Source: Paenibacillus albicereus
Lineage (GTDB): Bacteria > Bacillota > Bacilli > Paenibacillales > Paenibacillaceae
Length of the DNA: 64,000 bases
NCBI RefSeq assembly: GCF_012676905.1
Contig: NZ_CP051428.1
Location: 58,501 to 122,500 of the forward strand
Direction of reading: 5' to 3'
The number at the start of each line of letters is the position of its first letter. Positions within the stretch are counted from its first letter, which is position 1. The notes beneath the pieces were generated by a model. That model worked only from the letters and a program-made list of their open reading frames with translations, was not told the origin of the DNA and made no database searches. This document shows positions 1 through 6,544 of the stretch, piece by piece. The translations under genes were made by a program, and so were the position numbers.

Positions 1-1
1 C

Positions 2-358
2 ACGATCGCCGGCATGGGGGAGGACTTCGCGCTGAACCTCGGCCTCAGCTACCGCAAGATCGTGAACCTCGGGCTCGTGCTGGTGGCGCTCATCAGCAGC
101 TCGATCATCCTGACAGTCGGCGTCATTCCGTTCCTCGGCCTGATCGTTCCGAACCTGGTCTCGATCTTCCGCGGCGACAACCTCAAGAAGAACCTGCCGG
201 TGACGGCCGTATTCGGAGCGGTGTTCGTGCTCGCCTGCGACATCCTGGGACGGGTGCTGATCCATCCGTACGAGCTGCCGATCAGCCTGATCGTCGGCGT
301 GCTGGGAAGCGTCATCTTCCTCTATCTCCTCTTGAGGAGGGATGCTTATGCCGGCTGA
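2..358 (+). CDS. Iron-siderophore ABC transporter permease, FecCD family (5'-truncated, YclN-like)
   Basis: The gene enters from outside the window, so only the C-terminal 118 residues are seen. They hold the last FecCD-type membrane helices: a segment containing GVIPFLGLIVPNLV and a final helix IVGVLGSVIFLYLLL. This is one half of a BtuC/FecCD permease that moves a ferric siderophore through the membrane. The next gene overlaps its end and is a second FecCD permease. The ATPase and binding lipoprotein that follow closely resemble B. subtilis YclP and YclQ, so this is probably YclN (petrobactin uptake). Any Fur-controlled promoter would lie upstream of the window. Confidence 0.9.
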   Translation, partial: TIAGMGEDFALNLGLSYRKIVNLGLVLVALISSSIILTVGVIPFLGLIVPNLVSIFRGDNLKKNLPVTAVFGAVFVLACDILGRVLIHPYELPISLIVGVLGSVIFLYLLLRRDAYAG

Positions 359-1313
359 CGCGCTCAAAAGGTCCGCCGCCCCCAAGCTGCTGCTGCTCGG
401 CGGGCTGGCGGCCGCGATGGTCCTGCTCTTCCTGACCGTCGGCGTCGACGACTGGTCGTACGCGCTGCCGCGCCGGCTGAAGAAGGTCGCGGCCATCGTC
501 CTCACGGGCTTCGCGATCGCGCTGTCGACCGTCCTTTTCCAGACGATCACGAACAACCGCATCCTGACGCCGAGCATCATCGGCATGGATGCCCTGTACA
601 ACCTGCTGCAGACGCTGCTCGTGTTCGCCTTCGGCAGCGTCGGCTTCCTGGTCATCGACAAGCAGGCCAACTACCTGCTGTCCGTGGGGCTGATGATGGT
701 ATTCTCGGCGCTGCTCTACCGGGTCCTGTTCCGGCGGGAGAACAGCAGCATCTACCTGCTGCTGCTCACGGGCCTCATCTTCGGCACGCTGTTCCAGAGC
801 GGCGCGTCGTTCATGCAGGCGCTCATCGATCCCGACGACTTCCTCGTCGTGCAGAGCAAGATGTTCGCGAGCTTCAACAATATCGAGTACGACCTGCTCG
901 TGCTCAGCTCCATCCTGATCGGAGCGGTGCTGCTGGCTTACTGGCGGCTGTCGCCGTACATGGACGCGCTCTCGCTCGGGCGGGACCATGCGGTCAATCT
1001 CGGGATTCCATACGAGAAGGTCACGCGCCGGCTGCTCATCCTCATCGCCGTGCTCGTCGCCGTATCGACCGCGCTGGTCGGACCGATCACGTTTCTCGGG
1101 CTGCTCGTCGCCAACACGGCATACCAGTTCCTCGGGACGTACCGGCATTCGACGCTCATCACGGGCGCGGCCCTCGTCAGCGTCATCGCCCTGGTCGGCG
1201 GACAGTTCCTCGTCGAGCATGTGTTCACCTTCTCGACGACGATCAGCGTCATCATCAACTTCGTGGGCGGAGTCTACTTCCTCTACCTGCTGCTAAAGGA
1301 GAATCGGTCGTGA
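348..1313 (+). CDS. yclO: Iron-siderophore ABC transporter permease, FecCD family (YclO-like)
   Basis: This 321-residue polytopic membrane protein is the second permease subunit of the importer. FecCD features include NRILTPSIIGMDALYNL near residue 70 and TALVGPITFLGLLVANTAYQ near residue 245, the conserved cytoplasmic-loop/helix region that contacts the ATPase. Two ATGs lie close together (342 and 348). I chose 348 because AGGAGG at 335-340 then has a 7-nt spacer. The start overlaps the upstream permease stop and the end overlaps the ATPase start by 4 nt, which implies translational coupling. Symbol is by resemblance to the B. subtilis yclNOPQ operon. Confidence 0.88.
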   Translation: MPADALKRSAAPKLLLLGGLAAAMVLLFLTVGVDDWSYALPRRLKKVAAIVLTGFAIALSTVLFQTITNNRILTPSIIGMDALYNLLQTLLVFAFGSVGFLVIDKQANYLLSVGLMMVFSALLYRVLFRRENSSIYLLLLTGLIFGTLFQSGASFMQALIDPDDFLVVQSKMFASFNNIEYDLLVLSSILIGAVLLAYWRLSPYMDALSLGRDHAVNLGIPYEKVTRRLLILIAVLVAVSTALVGPITFLGLLVANTAYQFLGTYRHSTLITGAALVSVIALVGGQFLVEHVFTFSTTISVIINFVGGVYFLYLLLKENRS

Positions 1314-2068
1314 TCGAAGCCAGAGCGGTATCCAAAAGCTATGCCGGCAAAAAAGTCATCGACGCCGTCTCGACCCGGATCCAGCCCGGCAGCATCACCT
1401 CGTTCATCGGACCGAACGGCGCGGGCAAGAGCACGCTGCTGTCGATGATGACCCGGCTGATGGCGGTCGACGAGGGCGAGGTGCTCGTCGAGGGCAAGCC
1501 CGTCTCGGCCTGGGACAGCAAGGAGCTGGCCAAGAAGCTGTCGATCCTCAAGCAGGCGAACCACATCAACGTGCGCCTGACGGTGCGGGAGCTCGTCAGC
1601 TTCGGCCGCTTCCCGTACAGCCAGGGGCGCCTGCGCAAGGAGGACTGGGCCCGCGTAGACGAGGCGATCGCCTACATGGAGCTCGGGCCGATGCAGCACA
1701 AGTATCTCGACGAGCTGAGCGGCGGCCAGAAGCAGCGCGCGTTCATCGCGATGGTCGTCGCCCAGGACACGGAGTACATTTTCCTGGACGAGCCGCTCAA
1801 CAACCTCGACATGAAGCATGCGGTCGGCATCATGCGGGTGCTTCGCCGGCTCGTGGACGAGAGAGGCAAGACGGTCGTGCTCGTCATCCATGACGTCAAC
1901 TTCGCCAGCTTCCACTCCGACCGGATCGTCGCGCTCAAGGACGGGCGCGTCATCGCCGAGGGCGCGACCGACGAGATTCTGACGCAGGAAGTGCTGCTGG
2001 AGCTGTACGGCATGGACGTCCCGATCGAGATCGTGGACGGCAAGCGGGTATGCGTCTATTTCGGCTGA
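1310..2068 (+). CDS. yclP: Iron-siderophore ABC transporter ATP-binding protein (YclP-like)
   Basis: The 252-residue cytoplasmic ATPase energises the two FecCD permeases. Visible motifs are Walker A GPNGAGKST near residue 35, signature LSGGQKQRAF near 138, and Walker B YIFLDEPLNNLD near 158 followed by the switch histidine (IHD). The stretches SILKQANHINVRLTV and SFGRFPYSQGRL match what I remember of B. subtilis YclP very closely, which identifies the petrobactin-type system rather than FhuC. Start is GTG 1310 with AAAGGAG upstream. It overlaps the permease gene by 4 nt. Confidence 0.93.
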   Translation: MIEARAVSKSYAGKKVIDAVSTRIQPGSITSFIGPNGAGKSTLLSMMTRLMAVDEGEVLVEGKPVSAWDSKELAKKLSILKQANHINVRLTVRELVSFGRFPYSQGRLRKEDWARVDEAIAYMELGPMQHKYLDELSGGQKQRAFIAMVVAQDTEYIFLDEPLNNLDMKHAVGIMRVLRRLVDERGKTVVLVIHDVNFASFHSDRIVALKDGRVIAEGATDEILTQEVLLELYGMDVPIEIVDGKRVCVYFG

Positions 2069-2107
2069 ACACGCTAGATAAATTCCACCTTGGAGGTAGA
2101 AACGAAC

Positions 2108-3112
2108 ATGAACAAGGCAAAATGGCTGTCCCTATCCCTGATCCTGATGCTCACGCTGGCGCTCTCCGCTTGCGGAGCGTCGAACAACGGCAATGCCGGC
2201 GCCAACGAAGGAGGCGCAGCCGCCTCGAACGCGGCGGTCAACGCAGCGGCCAATGCCGGCAGCGAAGCGGCTCCGAGCGGCGAAGTGACGCTCAAGCACA
2301 AGCTGGGCGAAGCAACCGTCACGGCGAACCCGCAAAAGGTCGTCGTCTTCGACTTCGGCGCCCTCGATACGCTCGACGCCCTCGGCCTTGAGGCCAACGT
2401 CGCCGGCGTGCCGGCCAAAAACCTGCCGCCGTACTTGGAGAAGTACAGCTCCAAGGAGAACGTCGGCGGACTGAAGGAGCCGGACTTCGAGAAAGTGAAC
2501 TCCATCAAGCCGGATCTCATCATCATCAGCGGCCGTCAGCAGGATTCCTACGAGGAGTTCGCGAAAATCGCTCCGACGCTGTTCGTCGAGCTCGATCAGT
2601 CGAACTACTTCGAGTCTTTCTCCTCCAACGTGAACACGCTGGCCGGCTTGTTCGGCAAGGAAGCCGACGCGCAGGCCAAGCTGGACGACATTCAGGCAGC
2701 GGTCGGCTCCGCCAGCGCCAAAGCCGGCGAATCCGGCAAGAAGGGCCTGATCGTCCTGACGGCCGGCGGCAAGATGAGCGCCTACGGCGTCGGCTCGCGC
2801 TTCGGCATCATCCATGACGCGCTCGGCGTGGAGGCGGTCGATCCGTCGCTGAAGGTGGAGACGCATGGCCAGTCCGTCACGAGCGAGTTCATCGCCGAAA
2901 AGAATCCGGGATACCTGTTCGTCATCGACCGCGACGCGGCGCTCGGCGAAGGCGACAATGCCAAGGGCGTCATCGACAACGAGCTCGTGAACAAGACCGA
3001 CGCGGCCAAGGACGGCAAGATCGTCTACCTGAGCCCGCAATACTGGTACCTGTCGGGCGGCGGACTGATTTCCGTAGCCGAGATGGTCAAGGAAGTCGAA
3101 GCCGCGCTGTAA
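2108..3112 (+). CDS. yclQ: Siderophore-binding lipoprotein (YclQ-like)
   Basis: This 334-residue protein is the extracellular substrate-binding lipoprotein of the importer. It has a signal peptide with lipobox ALSAC (residues 17-21), an Asn/Ala-rich linker, and a class III periplasmic-binding fold: TVTANPQKVVVFDFGALDTL near residue 75, KPDLIIISGRQ near 140, and a C-terminal lobe ending in AEMVKEVEAAL. Start ATG 2108 follows GGAGGT at 2092-2097. Last gene of the yclNOPQ-like operon. I see no U-tract terminator after it, so read-through toward yabP is possible. Confidence 0.92.
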   Translation: MNKAKWLSLSLILMLTLALSACGASNNGNAGANEGGAAASNAAVNAAANAGSEAAPSGEVTLKHKLGEATVTANPQKVVVFDFGALDTLDALGLEANVAGVPAKNLPPYLEKYSSKENVGGLKEPDFEKVNSIKPDLIIISGRQQDSYEEFAKIAPTLFVELDQSNYFESFSSNVNTLAGLFGKEADAQAKLDDIQAAVGSASAKAGESGKKGLIVLTAGGKMSAYGVGSRFGIIHDALGVEAVDPSLKVETHGQSVTSEFIAEKNPGYLFVIDRDAALGEGDNAKGVIDNELVNKTDAAKDGKIVYLSPQYWYLSGGGLISVAEMVKEVEAAL

Positions 3113-3203
3113 GAGAAAGGAAGAAAAAGAATCGCTTCCGCGCTGTTTCGGCTCCGGCAGCCGAGGGTAATGATGCTTACCCCCCACTCCTATAGGTTCT
3201 AAA

Positions 3204-3249
3204 CCTCGTCCCCTCCTAATAAGCATAGGCTTATAAGGAGGGGACGAGG
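3204..3249 (+). promoter_or_regulatory. Long hairpin burying the yabP ribosome binding site
   Basis: CCTCGTCCCCTCC (3204-3216) is the exact reverse complement of GGAGGGGACGAGG (3237-3249). The pairing continues inward for eight more positions with a single A-A mismatch, leaving the 4-nt loop ATAG at 3225-3228. The stem is thus about 21 bp. Its 3' arm contains the whole Shine-Dalgarno sequence and ends one base before the yabP ATG (3251). No U-tract follows, so it does not look like a terminator. Its role as a translational block is inference. Confidence 0.8.
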
Positions 3250-3250
3250 C

Positions 3251-3535
3251 ATGAGTGAACCCATGAAAGGGCAGAAGCGGCAGGAAGTGAAGATGCTGAA
3301 CCGCAAGCTGCTGGAGATAACGGGCGTGCTGAACGTCGAGAGCTTCGACAACGAGGAGTTTCTGTTGGAGACCGAGCTCGGATATCTGGCCATTCGCGGC
3401 CAGAATTTGCATATGAAGCATCTCAGCCTGGAGCAGGGACTGGTCGCCATCGAAGGCCTGATCCATACGCTCGTCTATTTGGACGGCACGCAGCAGGCCA
3501 AGTCCAAGAGCCTGTTCGGGAAGATATTCAAGTGA
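3251..3535 (+). CDS. yabP: Sporulation protein YabP
   Basis: This 94-residue protein belongs to the YabP/YqfC family. The core NRKLLEITGVLNVESFDNEE followed by a predicted beta-rich half (LGYLAIRGQNLHMKHLSLEQG) is typical of the family. In B. subtilis yabP and yabQ are mother-cell genes made under sigma-E. YabQ is needed for cortex formation, and the exact function of YabP is unclear. The gene overlaps yabQ by 4 nt and precedes divIC, as in B. subtilis. Its start codon sits immediately after a 21-bp hairpin that contains its ribosome binding site. Confidence 0.93.
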   Translation: MSEPMKGQKRQEVKMLNRKLLEITGVLNVESFDNEEFLLETELGYLAIRGQNLHMKHLSLEQGLVAIEGLIHTLVYLDGTQQAKSKSLFGKIFK

Positions 3536-4140
3536 CGCTGGAGACCCAAGGCCTGACGATGGCGCTGATGCTGCTGTCGGGCGTGCTCATGGGCACGGCC
3601 TTCGACGGCTACCGCGTCGTGTCGCGGGAGCTGCGCTTTCCCCGCTGGATGCTGCCGCCGCTCGACGTGGCGTATTGGATGATCGCGGCGCTGGCCATAT
3701 TCCGGGTGCTGTACGCCAGCAACGACGGCGAGGTGCGGGCGTACGTGTACCTCGGGCTCGGAATCGGCCTTTGCCTGCATTATCTGCTGTTCAGCGGACT
3801 GGTGATCGGAGTCACCCGCTGGCTGATCGGGGCGGCGAGAGCGGTCATCGGCTGGCTTGTCCGTCTTTCGGACATGCTGGTTATTCGTCCTTTGATAGGA
3901 CTCTACCGCCTTGTTCGCGTTTTGACAGGTTTTTTGCTCGCCTTTTCTATGTTCCTTTTCCGCATTGTGCTACAATTGGTTCGTCCTGCAGGAATCTTGA
4001 TCCTCTGGATGCTGGGTCCGCTGCTGCGTCCGATCGGCAGACAGCTGGGCCGGCTCGCGATCCGCTGGCAAGTGAAGGAAAAGGCGGCTCGCGTGTCGAA
4101 TGGATTCAAGCAGGCTTGGAAGCGGCTTTTCCGCAAGTGA
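3532..4140 (+). CDS. yabQ: Spore cortex biosynthesis protein YabQ
   Basis: The 202-residue membrane protein has an N-terminal YabQ domain with about four hydrophobic segments (ALMLLSGVLMGTAFDGYRV, WMIAALAIFRVLY, LGIGLCLHYLLF, a later long segment near residues 120-150). A basic, amphipathic C-terminal tail follows. The family is required for spore cortex formation in B. subtilis and lies in the forespore outer membrane, exposed to the mother cell. GTG start at 3532 overlaps the yabP stop, so the two are translationally coupled. Synteny with divIC supports the call. Confidence 0.92.
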   Translation: MTLETQGLTMALMLLSGVLMGTAFDGYRVVSRELRFPRWMLPPLDVAYWMIAALAIFRVLYASNDGEVRAYVYLGLGIGLCLHYLLFSGLVIGVTRWLIGAARAVIGWLVRLSDMLVIRPLIGLYRLVRVLTGFLLAFSMFLFRIVLQLVRPAGILILWMLGPLLRPIGRQLGRLAIRWQVKEKAARVSNGFKQAWKRLFRK

Positions 4141-4197
4141 TTGGATTCGCTCCGGTCCTACAAGCCGAACCTTGGAAGAGACGGGAGGATTCACGTG

Positions 4198-4488
4198 ATG
4201 GAAAGTCCGAAGACGACGGGTGCGCGCAGACGATACAAGCTGTGGCTGGTGGCGATGACGGTTATTCTAGCGTGGGCAGGGTACGCTCTGTTCTCTCAAA
4301 TGCAGCGCCAGGCCGAGACCGAGGAGCGGTTGTCGCTCGCCAAGGAACGATTGGAGCAAGTGCAACAGCAATCCGATGAGCTGCAGGCCAAGATCAAGCA
4401 GCTGAACGATCCCGAATATATTTCCCAGCTCGCGAGCAAGCAGCAGGGTTGGGTCAAGCCTGGCGAGGAGCTGCTGACAGCCCCGTAA
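4198..4488 (+). CDS. divIC: Septum formation initiator DivIC
   Basis: The 96-residue bitopic protein has a basic cytoplasmic N-terminus (TGARRRYKLW), one membrane helix (LVAMTVILAWAGYALF) and an extracellular coiled coil (RQAETEERLSLAKERLEQVQ and following), then the family motif NDPEYISQLASKQQGWVKPGE. DivIC works with FtsL and DivIB in the divisome. GGGAGG at 4183-4188 sits 9 nt before ATG 4198. GTG 4195 in the same frame is a possible alternative. It is shorter than B. subtilis DivIC (125 aa) at the N-terminus. It follows yabQ as in B. subtilis. Confidence 0.92.
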   Translation: MESPKTTGARRRYKLWLVAMTVILAWAGYALFSQMQRQAETEERLSLAKERLEQVQQQSDELQAKIKQLNDPEYISQLASKQQGWVKPGEELLTAP

Positions 4489-4527
4489 CGACGGGCTTTC
4501 GGCGGGACAGACCGGGACATCCGTCTG

Positions 4528-4557
4528 TTGACCTTGCTTTTGGCCTTACGGTATAAT
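4528..4557 (+). promoter_or_regulatory. Sigma-A promoter for the S1-domain gene
   Basis: TTGACC (4528-4533), an 18-bp spacer and TATAAT (4552-4557) lie after divIC. This gives the S1 gene its own promoter and a leader of about 85 nt. Confidence 0.7.
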
Positions 4558-4648
4558 TGAGACCAAGCGTGCCCTGACATGCAGGGAATGGCATGGTAGC
4601 GGCAGTTAACATGCTTCGCACAACTTTTAGGGAGGAACATTTTATTTT

Positions 4649-5236
4649 ATGGCAATAGAAGTGGGCGCCAAACTACAGGGAAAAGTGACAGGCATTACAC
4701 ATTTTGGGGCATTCGTCGATCTGTCGGGGGGTGTCACCGGCCTCGTGCACATTTCCGAGATTGCCGACAATTATGTGAAGGACGTCAAGGATCATCTCAA
4801 GCTGGAGGATGTCGTGACCGTCAAGGTCATCAACATCGATCCGAGCGGCAAGATCGGTCTGTCCATCAAGCAGGCGATCGACCGTCCAGAAGGGAGCGCG
4901 CCTCCCGCTCGCGAGCGCTTCAACCGTGAAGGCGGCGGTGGCGGCTTCGGCGGCGGACGCGGTCCTGGCGGTCCCGGCGGCGGCGCTCCTCGCGGCCCCG
5001 GCGGCTTTGGCGGCGGACGCCCTGGCGGCGGCGGCGGCTTCGGCGGCGGACGCCCTGGCGGCGGCGGTGGCGGTGGCCGACCGTTCAACAAGGGCGGCGG
5101 CGGTCGTCCTGCGTTCGGCAAGCCCTCTTTCGAGGATAAGGTGTCCCGCTTCCTAAAAGACAGCGAAGAACGGATTTCGTCCCTGAAGAAGAACACCGAA
5201 GGCAAGCGCGGCGGCCGTGGAGCCAAGCGCGTGTAG
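4649..5236 (+). CDS. S1 domain RNA-binding protein with glycine-rich tail (YabR-like)
   Basis: Residues 3-75 form one S1 OB-fold (GKVTGITHFGAFVDL, GLVHISEIA, KVINIDPSGKIGLSIKQA), as in B. subtilis YabR, the neighbour of divIC. What differs is residues 94-153, which are almost only Gly with Arg, Pro and Phe in GGGR and GGRP steps, like eukaryotic RGG boxes. A basic end KRGGRGAKRV follows. At 195 residues it is much longer than YabR (about 128). It probably binds mRNA or ribosomes; the tail could add RNA affinity or drive condensates (inference). The SD GGAGG (4631-4635) has an unusually long spacer of 13 nt. Confidence 0.9.
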   Translation: MAIEVGAKLQGKVTGITHFGAFVDLSGGVTGLVHISEIADNYVKDVKDHLKLEDVVTVKVINIDPSGKIGLSIKQAIDRPEGSAPPARERFNREGGGGGFGGGRGPGGPGGGAPRGPGGFGGGRPGGGGGFGGGRPGGGGGGGRPFNKGGGGRPAFGKPSFEDKVSRFLKDSEERISSLKKNTEGKRGGRGAKRV

Positions 5237-5256
5237 TTCTTTTCCTAGACGGCAAG

Positions 5257-5290
5257 AGAGCAGCATCCCAATGGATGCTGCTCTTTTTGT
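5257..5290 (+). terminator. Rho-independent terminator after the S1 gene
   Basis: A perfect 12-bp stem AGAGCAGCATCC/GGATGCTGCTCT (5257-5268 and 5273-5284), a 4-nt loop, and a T-rich tail through 5290. Confidence 0.92.
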
Positions 5291-5322
5291 TATGTTCTCC
5301 CCTTATCATCAAGGAGATAAAA

Positions 5323-5383
5323 AAAGGTCTTAGGGCCTTGGAGGAGGGGTGATTCCTAAGACCTTTGGCCTAATGATTAGGCT
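5323..5383 (+). promoter_or_regulatory. Paired inverted repeats upstream of the pilin operon
   Basis: AAAGGTCTTAGG (5323-5334) is the exact reverse complement of CCTAAGACCTTT (5355-5366), with a 20-nt loop containing GGAGGAGGGG. A second small dyad GCCTAAT-G-ATTAGGC follows at about 5369-5383. On the minus strand the first stem ends in a run of T, so it could terminate antisense transcripts. On the plus strand it may be a leader structure for the minor-pilin operon. Which is true cannot be read from sequence. Confidence 0.5.
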
Positions 5384-5430
5384 CGTCATGGTCGATATTC
5401 AAGGCATAAGGAGAACCGGGAGGTACGGCC

Positions 5431-6003
5431 ATGCGTCGGCGAGTGAACGATGAGCAGGGGTTCACCCTGCTGGAAATTATGGCCTCGATCGTCATCCTGT
5501 CGGTCGTGGCGCTGACGCTCAGCGGCTTTTTCATCCAGGCCATGAGCTACAGCAAGCAAAATCAGAGCAAGACGATCGCCGTCCATCTCGCCCGCAACGC
5601 GCTGGCTTCCATCCAGAAGGAGCCCTTCGCTCCGCTGCGCGCCTATCTGGCCGTGCCGGACGCCGGGGGCGGCTACTCCGTGCTGGATGGGTCCCGCTGC
5701 GAGGCGGAATGCGCCGGCTATGCGGGGCTGGTTCGAGACCCGTCCGTGCTGAGCCATGTGCTGCGCCCGGAAGTGAATGGCGTCGCCTATGTCGTGCGCG
5801 TCTCCTATCAGCCGGATCTGGCGCCGTACCTCGATATCGGCCCCGATGCGGAGGACGAAGGGCGGATCGCGGCGGCCGGCGCCGGCGAAGAGGCTTTGTC
5901 CGCCTATCTGCTGCCGATCCAGGTGGAGGTCGCCGCCGAGACGGGCGGACGCAGCGATCCGGTGCGAGTGGAGGGGTATTTGACCGATGAAACGATTCGT
6001 TGA
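5431..6003 (+). CDS. Minor pseudopilin, PilV/GspI-like
   Basis: A type III prepilin signal is clear: a 10-residue basic leader MRRRVNDEQG, then FTLLE with Glu at mature position 5 and a hydrophobic helix (IMASIVILSVVALTLSGFF). The 190-residue protein has a globular domain with a likely disulfide CEAEC near residue 90. It would be cleaved by the peptidase encoded at 18394 and join the pilus or its priming tip complex. It is first of three minor-pilin genes and overlaps the next by 17 nt. The SD GGGAGG lies a short distance before ATG 5431. Confidence 0.85.
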   Translation: MRRRVNDEQGFTLLEIMASIVILSVVALTLSGFFIQAMSYSKQNQSKTIAVHLARNALASIQKEPFAPLRAYLAVPDAGGGYSVLDGSRCEAECAGYAGLVRDPSVLSHVLRPEVNGVAYVVRVSYQPDLAPYLDIGPDAEDEGRIAAAGAGEEALSAYLLPIQVEVAAETGGRSDPVRVEGYLTDETIR

Positions 6004-6532
6004 ACGGCTGCGGCGCAGCGAGGACGGCTACACGCTCATCGAGCTCATCGCCGCCCTGAGCCTGCTGTCGCTCGTGCTGGGCATCATCTACGCCACGATT
6101 TCCTTCGGCATGGACGCCTACGGGCGCGTGCAGGCGCAGAACGGACTGCGCGAGGATGCGGACTCGGCGATGAGCGCCGTCATGGCGCGGCTGTACGCAT
6201 TCGGCGCCGATGAGATCGGACAAGCCGAGGAGGAGACGGGCAGCGGCATCGTCATGAAGGCGGACGCGGACGGGGGCGGCCAGGCGAGGAGCGAGCGGGT
6301 GGCGATCCGCCGGGATGCCGCAGGCAAGGGCCGGCTGTATATCGGGGACTTGCCCGTGGAGCTGGGCTCGGAGCTGGCGACGGAGGGCGAGGAGCGCTCC
6401 GCCATCGAGCTGCGCTGTCCGGACGGGGGCGGAGCCTGCTCGAGCGGCCTGCTGGAGATCCGGCTGCGCCTGCTGCGGGAGGCGGACGGGCGGGTGTATT
6501 CGCTCGATCTGGCAAGCAAATTCGGCTTTTAG
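5987..6532 (+). CDS. Minor pseudopilin, PilW/GspJ-like
   Basis: The 181-residue protein has leader MKRFVERLRRSEDG, then YTLIE with the conserved Glu5 and a hydrophobic N-helix (LIAALSLLSLVLGIIYATI), a class III prepilin signal with Tyr at +1. The C-terminal part is a small beta-rich head with two cysteines (LRCPDGGGACSSG). Overlap with the upstream minor pilin and 12 nt to the downstream PilX-like gene indicate one operon. By analogy with PilVWX sets it would form part of the tip/initiation complex. Confidence 0.83.
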   Translation: MKRFVERLRRSEDGYTLIELIAALSLLSLVLGIIYATISFGMDAYGRVQAQNGLREDADSAMSAVMARLYAFGADEIGQAEEETGSGIVMKADADGGGQARSERVAIRRDAAGKGRLYIGDLPVELGSELATEGEERSAIELRCPDGGGACSSGLLEIRLRLLREADGRVYSLDLASKFGF

Positions 6533-6544
6533 GAGGCTTCGGCC

